Origin: Cupriavidus oxalaticus
GTDB lineage: Bacteria > Pseudomonadota > Gammaproteobacteria > Burkholderiales > Burkholderiaceae
NCBI RefSeq assembly: GCF_016894385.1
Contig: NZ_CP069812.1
Coordinates: forward strand, 2,294,001-2,358,000
Direction: 5' to 3'
DNA length: 64,000 nucleotides
Position numbers and translations under genes: made by a program. This document shows, in pieces, positions 1 to 9,002 of the stretch (position 1 is the first letter of the stretch; each line of letters begins with the position of its first letter). The notes under the pieces are model-generated. The model made no database searches. It was not told the DNA's origin and worked only from the letters and a program-made list of their open reading frames with translations.

Positions 1-1
1 G

Positions 2-88
2 CTGTTCTTCGTGCTAATCGGCTTTGTCTGGCTGACGCGGCCAGCCAGGCGCGGGGGCGGTTCGGCGGATGCAATGGCGGCGCACTGA
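2..88 (+). CDS. C-terminal end of a membrane transporter (partial)
   Basis: Only the last 28 codons lie in the window; the frame enters at the left edge and ends at TGA 86-88. The visible tail starts with a hydrophobic stretch (LFFVLIGFVWLTRP), continues with a short Arg/Gly-rich cytoplasmic tail and ends in AMAAH. This is the usual look of the last transmembrane helix of a 14-helix DHA2/EmrB-type drug exporter, but the fragment is too short to name the family with certainty. A strong terminator follows about 26 bp downstream, so this gene ends its transcription unit. Confidence 0.45.
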   Translation: MFFVLIGFVWLTRPARRGGGSADAMAAH

Positions 89-113
89 GGCACACGCCTG
101 CTGATGGACTAAG

Positions 114-138
114 GGACGCTTGCGAGCGTCCTTTTTTT
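114..138 (+). terminator. Rho-independent terminator
   Basis: A 7-bp perfect stem (GGACGCT at 114-120 with AGCGTCC at 125-131) with a TGCG loop is followed by seven T residues. It closes the transporter gene upstream and separates it from the IclR-led cluster. Confidence 0.85.
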
Positions 139-157
139 GTCTTCTCGCCGGTCCCTC

Positions 158-186
158 TTGTATTCCGGTCCCGGCCGTCCTATGAT
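158..186 (+). promoter_or_regulatory. Sigma-70-like promoter of the IclR-led cluster
   Basis: TTGTAT at 158-163 and TATGAT at 181-186 are separated by exactly 17 bp, a good match to the -35/-10 consensus. Predicted transcription starts near 193, about 68 nt before the GTG start of the regulator. The site sits directly after the upstream terminator and directly before a palindromic operator. Confidence 0.55.
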
Positions 187-202
187 TTCCAAACCGATTT
201 AC

Positions 203-229
203 GGAACCATGGTTCCAAAAAACGGAACC
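203..229 (+). promoter_or_regulatory. Probable IclR-type operator (palindrome plus extra half-site)
   Basis: A perfect 14-bp palindrome GGAACCATGGTTCC lies at 203-216, just downstream of the predicted transcription start, and a further half-site GGAACC is found at 224-229. A palindrome here fits autorepression by the regulator encoded next. The pairing of regulator and site is inferred from position only. Confidence 0.5.
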
Positions 230-260
230 AAATGAAAAATCAGAAAGGCGGAGCGACGGT

Positions 261-1049
261 GTGAGCATTCTCGAAGGCGTGGAAAGCGTGCTGGCCATGT
301 TCGAACAGGGCCGGCACGAGGTCACGTTCAACGACGTCATTGACGAACTCGGCCTGGCCAGGAGCTCGGCTTCGCGGCTGCTGGCGCAGATGGTGCGCTA
401 CCGGCTGCTGGAGCTGCAGCCGTCGACGCGGCGCTACCGCCCGGGGACGCTGCTGATCCGCGCCGCCCAGGCGGCGACGCAGGCACATCCGTTCGACGAG
501 CAATGCCGGGCCATCCTGGCCGCGCTGTCGGACTCCACCGGCTTCACTGCCTACCTGTCGATGCTGGACGGCACCGACACCGTGGTCCTGCAGCGCCTGA
601 ACGGCAGCAACCCGGTGCAAGTGCTGTCGCCGCCGGGCGCGCGCCGGCCGGCCTTCACCACCGCGATGGGTCGCGTCCTGCTCTCGCGCCTGCCCGAAGC
701 CGAATTCCGAGCACGTTATGGCACCTCCGGCGCGCGCGAGCTGCCCGAGGCGCCGGCCGGCTGCCCCACTACCGTGGCCGAGCTGGCCGAGCGCGTGGCA
801 AGCGCCAGCCGCGAGCGCAGCGCGATCGCGGTGAATGAAGGCATGCCGGGCATCGGCGCGGTGGCCACCACGCTGGCCGATCCGCTTTCCGGCGATGTGC
901 GCGGCCTGTGCCTGTCTTTCACCGCGATGCAGGTCAGCCAGGCCCAGGCCCAGGCGCTGCGCGAAACACTGGTGCAGGCGGTGGCGCCGGTCGGGCAGCG
1001 CATCGGCGATCCGCTCTGGCTCCATCCCGGCGACACCACCGGTCAATAG
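261..1049 (+). CDS. IclR-family transcriptional regulator
   Basis: A 262-residue protein with the two-domain IclR plan: a winged helix-turn-helix at about residues 1-65 (helix-turn-helix around the segment NDVIDELGLARSSASRLL) and an effector-binding domain from about 75 to 250 that holds the family's conserved TAMGRVLLS stretch. IclR proteins bind small carbon compounds and usually control an adjacent catabolic operon. The start is GTG at 261; the Shine-Dalgarno is weak. It ends 19 bp before pepE and all four following genes point the same way, so it probably controls and is co-transcribed with them. The effector cannot be read from sequence. Confidence 0.85.
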   Translation: MSILEGVESVLAMFEQGRHEVTFNDVIDELGLARSSASRLLAQMVRYRLLELQPSTRRYRPGTLLIRAAQAATQAHPFDEQCRAILAALSDSTGFTAYLSMLDGTDTVVLQRLNGSNPVQVLSPPGARRPAFTTAMGRVLLSRLPEAEFRARYGTSGARELPEAPAGCPTTVAELAERVASASRERSAIAVNEGMPGIGAVATTLADPLSGDVRGLCLSFTAMQVSQAQAQALRETLVQAVAPVGQRIGDPLWLHPGDTTGQ

Positions 1050-1068
1050 CAATCCTGCCGCCTATTCC

Positions 1069-1785
1069 ATGGAACTCCTGTTACTGAGCAATTCCACCAG
1101 CGACGCGGGCTACCTCGTCCATGCCCACGACGCGCTCCGCGAACTGGCCGCCGGCCGCACCCGTGCCTGCTTCCTCCCGTTCGCCGGCGTCACGCGCGAC
1201 TGGGACACCTACGAAGCGCTGGTGCGCGACGCACTGGCCCCGGCCGGCATCGAAGCGCACTCGCCGCACCGGCTGTCCGATGCCGACTGCGTGCGGGCGG
1301 TCGAAGCGGCCGAGCTGATCGTCATCGGCGGCGGCAACACCTTCCGCCTGCTGCAATGCCTGCGCGAGCGCGGCCTGCTGCCCGTCATCGCGCGCCAGGT
1401 GGCTGCGGATGCGGCGCGCTATATCGGCTGGAGCGCCGGCACCAATGTCGCCTGCCCGACCATCCGCACCACCAACGACATGCCGGTCGCCGACCCCGGC
1501 GGCCTCGATGCGCTCGCGCTGGTGCCCTTCCAGATCAACCCGCACTACTTCAACCTGGTGGTGCCGGGCTTCCGCGGCGAAACGCGCGACCAGCGGCTGG
1601 CCGAGTTCACGGTGCTGCAGCCGCGGATGCCGGTGCTGGGCCTGCCCGAAGGCAACTGGGTGCGCGTATCGGGCGATCGCATGGAGATGGGCGGCGCGCA
1701 TGGCGCGCGCTGGTTCCTTGGCCAGAAGATCGCAGACGTCGCCCCCGGCGCATTGTCCGTGCCGGCCGGCGCCGCTGCCATCTGA
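1069..1785 (+). CDS. pepE: Peptidase E (alpha-aspartyl dipeptidase, family S51)
   Basis: A 238-residue cytoplasmic serine dipeptidase that cleaves dipeptides with N-terminal aspartate. The nucleophile elbow GWSAGTN places Ser122 next to the position known for Salmonella PepE, GGGNTFRLL lies upstream of it, and the later NPHYFN and LPEGNW segments carry the His and Glu expected of the S51 fold. Length is normal. The ATG at 1069 was chosen because it begins the conserved MELLLLSNS core; the same frame is open further upstream inside the IclR gene but that part is not conserved-looking. It is the first enzyme gene after the IclR regulator and is followed 42 bp later by the DUF1177 gene. Confidence 0.88.
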   Translation: MELLLLSNSTSDAGYLVHAHDALRELAAGRTRACFLPFAGVTRDWDTYEALVRDALAPAGIEAHSPHRLSDADCVRAVEAAELIVIGGGNTFRLLQCLRERGLLPVIARQVAADAARYIGWSAGTNVACPTIRTTNDMPVADPGGLDALALVPFQINPHYFNLVVPGFRGETRDQRLAEFTVLQPRMPVLGLPEGNWVRVSGDRMEMGGAHGARWFLGQKIADVAPGALSVPAGAAAI

Positions 1786-1827
1786 CCCATCGCAATACAG
1801 GAAAGCTAGCAAGGAACCCAAAGCAAC

Positions 1828-2751
1828 ATGTCCATCAAGCAGGTGATTGAATCGATCGAGCTGCTGTCCGCAGCCAACATCGACGGCGCAACCGTTGCCA
1901 CCTTGCTGCGCGCACGCGGCATCCGCGACGTCACGGTGACGCGCGTGGAAGAGAACGGCCTTTACACCGACTTCCTCGCCTGCACCCTGCCCGGCCGCAA
2001 TCCCGATGCGCCCGCGCTGGGCGTGGTCGGCCGCCTCGGCGGCGTGGGCGCGCGTCCGGCCGTGACCGGCCTGGTATCCGATGCCGACGGCGCCATCGTC
2101 GCGGTCGCCACCGCGCTGAAGCTGGCCGACATGGCCGCCGGCGGCGACGTGCTGGCCGGCCCGGTCCGCATCCACACGCATATCTGCCCGCACGCCGCCA
2201 CGCGGCCGCACCAGCCGGTGCCGATGATGAAGTCGCCCTTCGCCATGCGCACGATGATGTCGCACGAGGTCCATCCGCACATGGCGGCGATCCTGTCGGT
2301 CGACACCACGCGCGGCAACCGCTTCGTCAACCGACGCGGCGTCGCGCTGACGCCGGTGGCCAGGCAGGGCTGGCTGCTGCGGCTGCCCGAGCGCATGCTG
2401 GACCTGATCGGCTGGGTCAGCGGCGAGCTGCCGGTGGTGCTGCCGCTGACCACGCAGGACCTCACGCCCTACGAGAACGGGCTGTGGCACGTCAATTCGA
2501 TCATGCAGCCGGCCATCGTCACCGACGCGCCGGTGGTCGGCGTCGCGCTGACCGCGCAGACCACGGTGCCGGGCTGCGCGACCGGCGTGACCAATGCCCA
2601 TGATCTGGACGTGGCCACGCGCTTCTGCATCGAGGTCGCGAAGCTGTTCGGCCAGGGCCAGTGCGCCTTCTACGACGTGGACGAGTGGGCCGAACTGCAG
2701 CGGCGCTATGGGTCGCTGAAGCACTTGCAAACCGCTGGGGTGGCGGCATGA
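1828..2751 (+). CDS. DUF1177 family protein
   Basis: A 307-residue protein that I recognise as DUF1177, a family without an established function. It has no signal peptide or membrane segment. A His-rich patch in the middle (HTHICPHAATRPHQP, about residues 112-126) followed by SHEVHPHMAA looks like a metal or active-site region, but that is inference. Its stop overlaps the start of aroM by the ATGA arrangement, so the two are translationally coupled. DUF1177 and AroM genes are commonly neighbours in proteobacteria, often near peptide-uptake or amidohydrolase genes, which suggests a shared step in peptide or amino-acid-derivative breakdown. Confidence 0.82.
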   Translation: MSIKQVIESIELLSAANIDGATVATLLRARGIRDVTVTRVEENGLYTDFLACTLPGRNPDAPALGVVGRLGGVGARPAVTGLVSDADGAIVAVATALKLADMAAGGDVLAGPVRIHTHICPHAATRPHQPVPMMKSPFAMRTMMSHEVHPHMAAILSVDTTRGNRFVNRRGVALTPVARQGWLLRLPERMLDLIGWVSGELPVVLPLTTQDLTPYENGLWHVNSIMQPAIVTDAPVVGVALTAQTTVPGCATGVTNAHDLDVATRFCIEVAKLFGQGQCAFYDVDEWAELQRRYGSLKHLQTAGVAA

Positions 2752-3455
2752 CCGCCACGGCCGAACGGCTGCCGCGCGTGGCCTTCGTGACCATCGGCCA
2801 GGCGCCGCGGACCGACGTGGTGCCGCAGATGCTGGCCGACCTGGGATTGCCGGTGGCGGCGCAAGAATTCGGCATCCTCGACGACCTCGACGCGGACGCA
2901 ATCGCCGCACTCGCCCCCGCCGATGGCGAATACCGCTTTGCCAGCCGCCTGCGCGACGGCTCGCAGGCGGTGATGGGCAAGCCGGTGGCCGAGGCCATGC
3001 TCGCGCGGCTGATGGCATCGCTCGACGATGGCCGCTTCGACGCGTTGGTACCGCTGTGCACGGGCACCGCGCTGCCGCCGATGCGCACGCTGGTGATCGA
3101 GCCACAGCAGGTGGTGGACCACCTGACCGTCGCGCTCGCCCGGGGATGCAAGCGGCTCGGCATCGTGCTGCCCCTCGAAGGCCAGGTCGGCAGTTTTCAC
3201 CTGATCGAGCCGGTGTCCTGCGAACTGCGCGTCACGCATGCCTCGCCTTATGCAGACACTGCCACCGGCCGCTTTGCGCAGGCCGGCGAGACGCTGCGCG
3301 GCTGCGACCTGGTGGTGATGCACTGCATGGGCTACACCGAGGCAATGCGGGCCGAAGTCGCGCGCCATGCCGGCGCGCCGGTGCTGCTCTCGAACCGGAT
3401 GGTAGCCAGGCTGCTCGGCCAGGTACTGGAAGGCCGCAGTGGAAACGGTCTGTGA
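2748..3455 (+). CDS. aroM: AroM family protein
   Basis: A 235-residue cytoplasmic protein of the AroM family; the E. coli member is co-transcribed with aroL but has no known activity. The N-terminus (VAFVTIGQAPRTDVVPQM) is the family hallmark. Two cysteines sit in conserved-looking contexts, Cys104 in PLCTGTALPP and Cys193 in MHCMGYTEAMR; this spacing recalls the two catalytic cysteines of Asp/Glu racemase-like folds, an inference worth testing. The start at 2748 overlaps the DUF1177 stop (ATGA); an earlier in-frame start would lie deep inside that gene. It is followed by a 67-bp gap and then the Bug receptor gene. Confidence 0.82.
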   Translation: MTATAERLPRVAFVTIGQAPRTDVVPQMLADLGLPVAAQEFGILDDLDADAIAALAPADGEYRFASRLRDGSQAVMGKPVAEAMLARLMASLDDGRFDALVPLCTGTALPPMRTLVIEPQQVVDHLTVALARGCKRLGIVLPLEGQVGSFHLIEPVSCELRVTHASPYADTATGRFAQAGETLRGCDLVVMHCMGYTEAMRAEVARHAGAPVLLSNRMVARLLGQVLEGRSGNGL

Positions 3456-3522
3456 TGTTGCTTACGGGTAAGGGCAAGCCCGCTGACAGATTGCCTGTGA
3501 CACAGCTGGAGTGGAAGTAACG

Positions 3523-4515
3523 ATGGAAAAGGTGGCGAAGTGGATGGGGCCGCTGCTGCGCGGCATGGTGTGCATGAGCCTGGGCGCGGTAGCGGCCACC
3601 GGCGCGCATGCGCAGGAATGGAAGCCGTCGAAGCCGGTGCGGTTGCTGGTCGGCTTCGCGCCGGGCGGTTCGGCCGACCTGCTGGCGCGGCTGGTGCAGG
3701 GACCGTTGTCGGAGAGTCTCGGCGTGCCGGTGGTGGTGGAAAACGTCCCGGGCGCGGGCGGCAACATCGCCGCCGACAAGCTGGCCAAGGCGCCGGCGGA
3801 TGGCTACACCATCGGCATGGGCGCGGCCGGTGCGATGGCGGTGACGCATGTGCTCAACCCGAAGGGCACGCCGTACAAGGCGGATGACTTTACGCCGATC
3901 GCCATGCTGGCGACGCAGCCCAACGTGGTGATCATCAACCCGGCGCTGCCGGTCGGGTCGATGGCCGATTTCACCGCGTACGTGAAAAAGACGCCGCAGG
4001 TCACCTACGGCACCGCCGGCGTCGGCACTTCCAACCACCTGATCGCCGAGACCATGCTGCACCGCCTCGGCGTCGACATGGTCCACGCGCCGTACAAGGG
4101 CGCCACGCCGGTGATCACCGACCTGATGGGCGGTCATATCGCCATGACCGTCGACAATATCACCACCGCGGCACAGCTGGCCAAGTCCGGCAAGGTCCGC
4201 GCCATCGCCGTCACCGGCAGCAAGCGCTCACCGCTGCTGCCCGACGTGCCGACGCTGGCCGAGAGCGGCCTGAAGGATTTCAATATGCCGACCTGGCAAG
4301 GAATCTTCGGCCCGAAGGACCTGCCCAGGCCGATCGTGGCCCGCTACAACCAGGCACTGGTGAAGGCGCTGGCGAATCCGGAAGTGAAGAAGAAAATGGC
4401 GGAGTTCGGCTCCGAGCCGGTGGGCGACACGCCCGAGCATTTCGCCGGGTTCCTGGCGCAGGACCGCAAGATGTGGGCCGAAGTGATCAAGACAGCGAAA
4501 GTCACGCTCGACTGA
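3523..4515 (+). CDS. Bug-family periplasmic solute receptor (TctC-like)
   Basis: A 330-residue secreted binding protein of the Bug/TctC family, the receptor of tripartite tricarboxylate transporters, greatly expanded in Burkholderiales. A signal peptide is visible (hydrophobic core about residues 9-27, probable cleavage after AHA at about residue 31), followed by PSKPVRLLVGFAPGGSADLLAR, the typical first strand and loop. The ATG at 3523 is preferred over GTG at 3511 because GGAAG lies 5 nt upstream of it. No TctA or TctB permease gene is adjacent, so the receptor is an orphan here. It ends the IclR-led cluster and converges on truB 27 bp away. The ligand is unknown. Confidence 0.87.
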   Translation: MEKVAKWMGPLLRGMVCMSLGAVAATGAHAQEWKPSKPVRLLVGFAPGGSADLLARLVQGPLSESLGVPVVVENVPGAGGNIAADKLAKAPADGYTIGMGAAGAMAVTHVLNPKGTPYKADDFTPIAMLATQPNVVIINPALPVGSMADFTAYVKKTPQVTYGTAGVGTSNHLIAETMLHRLGVDMVHAPYKGATPVITDLMGGHIAMTVDNITTAAQLAKSGKVRAIAVTGSKRSPLLPDVPTLAESGLKDFNMPTWQGIFGPKDLPRPIVARYNQALVKALANPEVKKKMAEFGSEPVGDTPEHFAGFLAQDRKMWAEVIKTAKVTLD

Positions 4516-4541
4516 TCCGCGCTACCGGCGAGGAGCGGCGC

Positions 4542-5507
4542 TTACAGCCTGACCAGCCGCTCCGGCCGCAATGCCCCCTCGCGCATGCGCGCGACGCCAA
4601 GCAGGCGCGCCGGCTCGCCGGCATAGACGCGCGCCAGCACGCCTTCCGCGATCTCGGTGCCATCGGGCAGGTCCCGGTGCGCAATGCGCTGCCCCTGCAG
4701 GAAGCGCGCAGCGGCAGCTTCGTCCAGCGTCACGGGCGGACTCTTCTGCAGCAACGCGTCGACCGGGGCCAGCATGCCCGGCCGCGCGGCATCGTCCTGT
4801 TGCTCGATCTGCTCGAGCGTCACCGCGCCGTCCAGCGTCAGGTCGCCCACGGCGATGCGGCGCAGCCCGGTCAGGTGGGCGCCGCAGCCCAGCGCCTCGC
4901 CGATATCCTCGGCCAGCGTGCGGATGTAGGTGCCCTTGCTGCAGGTCACGCGCATGGTGAACGCGGCAGTGGTGAACGACGGGGGCAGCGCGCAATCCAG
5001 CAGTTCGATCGCGTGAATAGTGACGCGGCGCGCGGCGCGCTCGACCGTCTGCCCGGCGCGCGCGTATTCATACAGCGGGCGGCCATCCTTCTTCAGCGCC
5101 GAATGCATCGGCGGCACCTGATCGATCTCGCCGGTAAAGCGCGCCAGCGCCTGCTCGACCGCGGCGCGGTCGCAGGTCACCTCGCGGACATCGAGCAATT
5201 CGCCCTCGGCATCGCCGGTACTGGAGCGCGCACCCAGCCGCACTACCGCGTCATAGGTCTTGTCCGCTTCCAGCAGGTCCTGCGAGAACTTGGTGGCCTC
5301 GCCAAAGCACAGCGGCAGCAAGCCGGTGGCCAGCGGGTCGAGCGTGCCGGTATGGCCGGCCTTGTTGGCGCGCAGCAGGCGCTTGGCGCGCACCAGCGCA
5401 TCGTTGGACGACAGGCCCAGCGGCTTGTCGAGCAGCAACACACCATGGACGTCGCGGCGCGGCAGGCGCGGCGGACGCTGCGGACGGGCGGCGTTGGAAT
5501 CGGTCAT
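4542..5507 (-). CDS. truB: tRNA pseudouridine-55 synthase TruB
   Basis: A 321-residue enzyme that converts U55 in the T-loop of tRNAs to pseudouridine. The catalytic aspartate is Asp57 in AGHTGTLDPLATG, preceded by the LLLDKPLGLSSND strand. A Pro/Arg-rich N-terminal tail of about 18 residues precedes the conserved core. The start at 5507 gives the normal length; the open frame upstream runs back over rbfA in another frame and is not coding. It is the last gene of the rimP-nusA-infB-rbfA-truB block and converges on the Bug receptor gene with no clear terminator between them. Confidence 0.95.
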   Translation of the reverse strand: MTDSNAARPQRPPRLPRRDVHGVLLLDKPLGLSSNDALVRAKRLLRANKAGHTGTLDPLATGLLPLCFGEATKFSQDLLEADKTYDAVVRLGARSSTGDAEGELLDVREVTCDRAAVEQALARFTGEIDQVPPMHSALKKDGRPLYEYARAGQTVERAARRVTIHAIELLDCALPPSFTTAAFTMRVTCSKGTYIRTLAEDIGEALGCGAHLTGLRRIAVGDLTLDGAVTLEQIEQQDDAARPGMLAPVDALLQKSPPVTLDEAAAARFLQGQRIAHRDLPDGTEIAEGVLARVYAGEPARLLGVARMREGALRPERLVRL

Positions 5508-5593
5508 CGGAGAAAAACAGGAGCGACGCTGATGCGGCGCGGCGTGCGGCCCTGGGGGTCGCGTTGCCCATGCCTGGCGGCACGGGCACCGGC

Positions 5594-5962
5594 TCAGTCG
5601 TCTTTCGAACGCGTGGCGTTCGCTTCGTTGATCAGCTTGGACATCTCGATCGCGTGTTCGACCGAGGTGTCGTGCAGGAAACGCAGCGTCGGCACGGTAT
5701 GGATGTGCAGGCGCTTGTACAGCAGCGAGTGCAGGAAGCCGGCCTTCTCGTTGAGGATGGCTTCGACCGTTGCCGGCTCGGCACCCAGCACCGTGAAGTG
5801 CACCTTGGCGTGGGCATAGTCCGGCGTCAGCGTGACCGACTGCAGCGTGACCAGGCCCAGGCGCGGGTCGCGCAGCTCGCGCTGGATCATCTCGGCCAGG
5901 TCCTTCTGGATCTGGTCGGAGATGCGGAGGTTGCGGGAGGAGATATTGCCTTTCTTGGCCAT
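5594..5962 (-). CDS. rbfA: 30S ribosome-binding factor RbfA
   Basis: A 122-residue KH-fold factor needed for late maturation of the 30S subunit and 16S rRNA 5'-end processing. The sequence shows the family features: basic N-terminus with [18 protein letters not shown], then [23 protein letters not shown] and [19 protein letters not shown]. Normal length. It lies 59 bp after infB and 86 bp before truB, all on the minus strand, the classical order. Confidence 0.96.
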   Translation of the reverse strand: MAKKGNISSRNLRISDQIQKDLAEMIQRELRDPRLGLVTLQSVTLTPDYAHAKVHFTVLGAEPATVEAILNEKAGFLHSLLYKRLHIHTVPTLRFLHDTSVEHAIEMSKLINEANATRSKDD

Positions 5963-6021
5963 TCAATACTGTTCTGCTGAGATGACAACGGCAGACCGAG
6001 GCCTGCCGTTGCTTGCGACGC

Positions 6022-8913
6022 TTACAGCGTACGCGCCACCTCGGTGATTTCGTACACCTCGAGCTGGTCGCCTTCCTGAACATCGTTGAAGTTCTTGATC
6101 GACAGACCGCACTCGAAGCCTTGCTTCACTTCCTTGACGTCGTCCTTGAAGCGCTTCAGCGAATCGAGCTCGCCGCTGAAGATGACCACGTTGTTGCGCA
6201 GCACGCGCACCAGCGAGGAGCGCTTGACCACGCCGTCGGTGACCATACAACCGGCCACCGCGCCGACCTTCGGCACGCGGAAGACCTGGCGCACCTCGAC
6301 CGTGCCGGTCGTGGTCTCGCGCTTCTCCGGCGCCAGCATGCCCGACATCGCCGCCTTGATCTCGTCTACCGCATCGTAAATGATGTTGTAGTAGCGGATA
6401 TCGATGCCGTTGTGCTCGGCCAGCTTGCGCGCACCGGCGTCGGCACGCACGTTGAAGCCGATGATGACCGCCTTCGAGGCCGTCGCCAGGTTGACGTCGG
6501 ACTCCGAGATGCCACCCACGCCGCCGTGCACGATCTGCACGCGCACTTCGGCGGTCGACAGCTTCTGCAGCGATTGCACCAGCGCTTCCTGCGAACCCTG
6601 CACGTCGGCCTTGACGATCAGCGGCAGCGTCTGCACTTCGCCTTCCGCCATCTGCTCGAGCATGTTCTCCAGCTTGGCGGCCTGTTGCTTGGCCAGCTTC
6701 ACGTCGCGGAACTTGCCCTGGCGGAACAGCGCGATTTCGCGCGCCTTGCGCTCGTCCGGCAGCACCAGCACTTCCTCGCCGGCGGCAGGCACTTCCGACA
6801 GACCCTGGATTTCCACCGGGATCGACGGGCCGGCTTCCTTGGTCGGCTTGCCGTTCTCGTCCAGCATGGCACGCACGCGGCCGTAGGCGCTGCCGGCCAG
6901 GACCACGTCGCCACGCTTGAGCGTGCCGCTGCTGACCAGGATGGTAGCGATCGGGCCCTTGCCCTTGTCGAGCTGGGCTTCCACCACCAGGCCCTTGGCC
7001 GGGGCGTCGACCGGCGCCTTCAGCTCCAGCACTTCGGCCTGCAGCGAAACCTGCTCCAGCAGGTCTTCGATGCCCGTGCCGGCCTTGGCCGACACCGGCA
7101 CGAACGGCGAATCGCCGCCGTACTCTTCCGGCACCACCTGCTCGGCCACCAGTTCCTGCTTGACGCGGTCCGGGTTGGCTTCGGGCTTGTCGATCTTGTT
7201 GATCGCCACCACGATGGGCACGCCGGCAGCCTTGGCGTGCGCGATCGCTTCCTTGGTCTGCGGCATCACACCGTCGTCGGCCGCGACCACCAGGATCACG
7301 ATGTCGGTCGCCTTGGCACCACGGGCACGCATGGCCGTGAAGGCCTCGTGACCCGGGGTGTCCAGGAAGGTGATCACGCCGCGGTCGGTTTCCACGTGGT
7401 AGGCACCGATGTGCTGCGTAATGCCGCCGGCTTCGCCCGCGGCGACCTTGGTGCGGCGGATGTAGTCCAGCAGCGAGGTCTTGCCGTGGTCGACGTGGCC
7501 CATCACGGTCACGACCGGCGGACGCGGCAGCTGTTCGGCGTCGGTGTGTTCTTCACCGTCGACCACCAGCAGCGCTTCCGGATCGTCCAGCTTGGCGGCG
7601 AACGCCTTGTGGCCCATTTCTTCCACCACGATCATGGCGGTTTCCTGGTCCAGCACCTGGTTGATCGTCACCATCTGGCCGAGCTTCATCATCTGCTTGA
7701 TGACCTCGGATGCCTTCACCGCCATCTTGTGGGCGAGATCGGCCACCGAGATGGTCTCGGGCACGTGCACTTCGCGCACCACCGGCTCGGTCGGCGCCTG
7801 GAAGCCGCTGCGGCTGTCGTCATGTTGCTGCTGCCTGCCGCCGCGGCCACGCGGGCCACCGCGCCAGCCGCCCGTGCCACCCGACGAATCGCCGCGCGTC
7901 TTCAGGCCACCGCCCTTCTTGCGGCTGCCTTCGTCCTGCCAGCCGGCCTTGACGACCTTACCCTTCTTGTCGGCCGTGGTGGCGGTGGTCGTGGCCGCCG
8001 GCTTCTTGTCGCCCGGCTTGGCTTCGGCCGCGGTGGCCGAAGCCGGCTTGACCGGCTTGTGCAGCGTGCCGGTCTGCTCGGCCTTCTTTTCCTCGGCCTT
8101 GCGCTCGGACGGCGCCTTCAGCACGCGGGCCGGCGCGTTCAGCATCTGCTGGATCGCACGGGCTTCGGCTTCGGCGGCCTCGCGGCGCTTGCGCGCGGCG
8201 ATCTCCTGTTCGGCGCGGGCCTTGTCGGCGGCAGCCTTGGCTTCGTCCGCTGCCTTCTGCGCCTCGGCGCGTTCGGCGGCGACGCGGGCCTTCTCGTCCT
8301 CGGCCTTCTTGCGCGAGGAGTCCTCGGCGGCCTCGGTCACGGCGCGCGACGCGGCAACCTCTTCCTCCGCCTTCTTGGCGGCGAGCTCGGCCTGGCGGCG
8401 CTGTTCCGCTTCCAGGGCTTCCTGGCGGGCGCGGCGCTCGGCTTCCTCGCGCTCGGCGGCCTCGCGGGCGGCCTTGGCTTCGGCTTCCTGGCGCGCCAGC
8501 TGCTCGGCCTGGCGGCGTTCTTCCTCGTCGCGGCGTGCCTGTTCGGCAGCCTCGGCCGCGGCCGCCGCATGCGCTTCGGCGGCGTCCGCCGGGGCTTCAG
8601 GCTGGGCTTCGTCGCGCTTGATCAGCACGCGCTTCTTGCGCACCTCAACCTGGACGGTGCGAGTCTTGCCGGTGGCATCCGACTGGCGGATCTCCGAGGT
8701 CTCGCGCTTGGTCAGCGTAATCTTCTTGCGGGCGCTGTCATCGGCCTGGCCGTGCGAGCGCTTCAGATAGTCCAGCAGCCTGGTCTTATCCGATTCCGTG
8801 ATGATGTCTTCTGGCGCAGCTTTGCCCACCCCAGCCGCCTGCAATTGTTCCAGCAGGGCAGCTGCGCTGCGACTCAGTTCTGCGGCCAGTTGGGCAACTG
8901 TTGTGCTTGCCAT
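6022..8913 (-). CDS. infB: Translation initiation factor IF-2
   Basis: A 963-residue GTPase that delivers initiator tRNA to the 30S subunit. The first ~55 residues are an IF2 N-terminal domain, followed by a long charged Ala/Glu/Lys/Arg-rich segment (to about 360) that is probably a helical linker, a short RGG-like patch, a second IF2 N domain around 385-435, and the G domain: GHVDHGKT near residue 472, DTPGHEAF (G3) and NKIDKP (G4). The beta-barrel and C-terminal domains follow. Length is in the usual range for beta-proteobacteria. Lies 89 bp after nusA. Confidence 0.97.
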   Translation of the reverse strand: MASTTVAQLAAELSRSAAALLEQLQAAGVGKAAPEDIITESDKTRLLDYLKRSHGQADDSARKKITLTKRETSEIRQSDATGKTRTVQVEVRKKRVLIKRDEAQPEAPADAAEAHAAAAAEAAEQARRDEEERRQAEQLARQEAEAKAAREAAEREEAERRARQEALEAEQRRQAELAAKKAEEEVAASRAVTEAAEDSSRKKAEDEKARVAAERAEAQKAADEAKAAADKARAEQEIAARKRREAAEAEARAIQQMLNAPARVLKAPSERKAEEKKAEQTGTLHKPVKPASATAAEAKPGDKKPAATTTATTADKKGKVVKAGWQDEGSRKKGGGLKTRGDSSGGTGGWRGGPRGRGGRQQQHDDSRSGFQAPTEPVVREVHVPETISVADLAHKMAVKASEVIKQMMKLGQMVTINQVLDQETAMIVVEEMGHKAFAAKLDDPEALLVVDGEEHTDAEQLPRPPVVTVMGHVDHGKTSLLDYIRRTKVAAGEAGGITQHIGAYHVETDRGVITFLDTPGHEAFTAMRARGAKATDIVILVVAADDGVMPQTKEAIAHAKAAGVPIVVAINKIDKPEANPDRVKQELVAEQVVPEEYGGDSPFVPVSAKAGTGIEDLLEQVSLQAEVLELKAPVDAPAKGLVVEAQLDKGKGPIATILVSSGTLKRGDVVLAGSAYGRVRAMLDENGKPTKEAGPSIPVEIQGLSEVPAAGEEVLVLPDERKAREIALFRQGKFRDVKLAKQQAAKLENMLEQMAEGEVQTLPLIVKADVQGSQEALVQSLQKLSTAEVRVQIVHGGVGGISESDVNLATASKAVIIGFNVRADAGARKLAEHNGIDIRYYNIIYDAVDEIKAAMSGMLAPEKRETTTGTVEVRQVFRVPKVGAVAGCMVTDGVVKRSSLVRVLRNNVVIFSGELDSLKRFKDDVKEVKQGFECGLSIKNFNDVQEGDQLEVYEITEVARTL

Positions 8914-9002
8914 TCAAACCCTTTCAATGCTTGGTGTCTTCGTCGGGACAATCGTATGCGGAAAGCGCGTCCGGGCTGGTGTCGGCAGCCCGGGCGTGTC
9001 CC

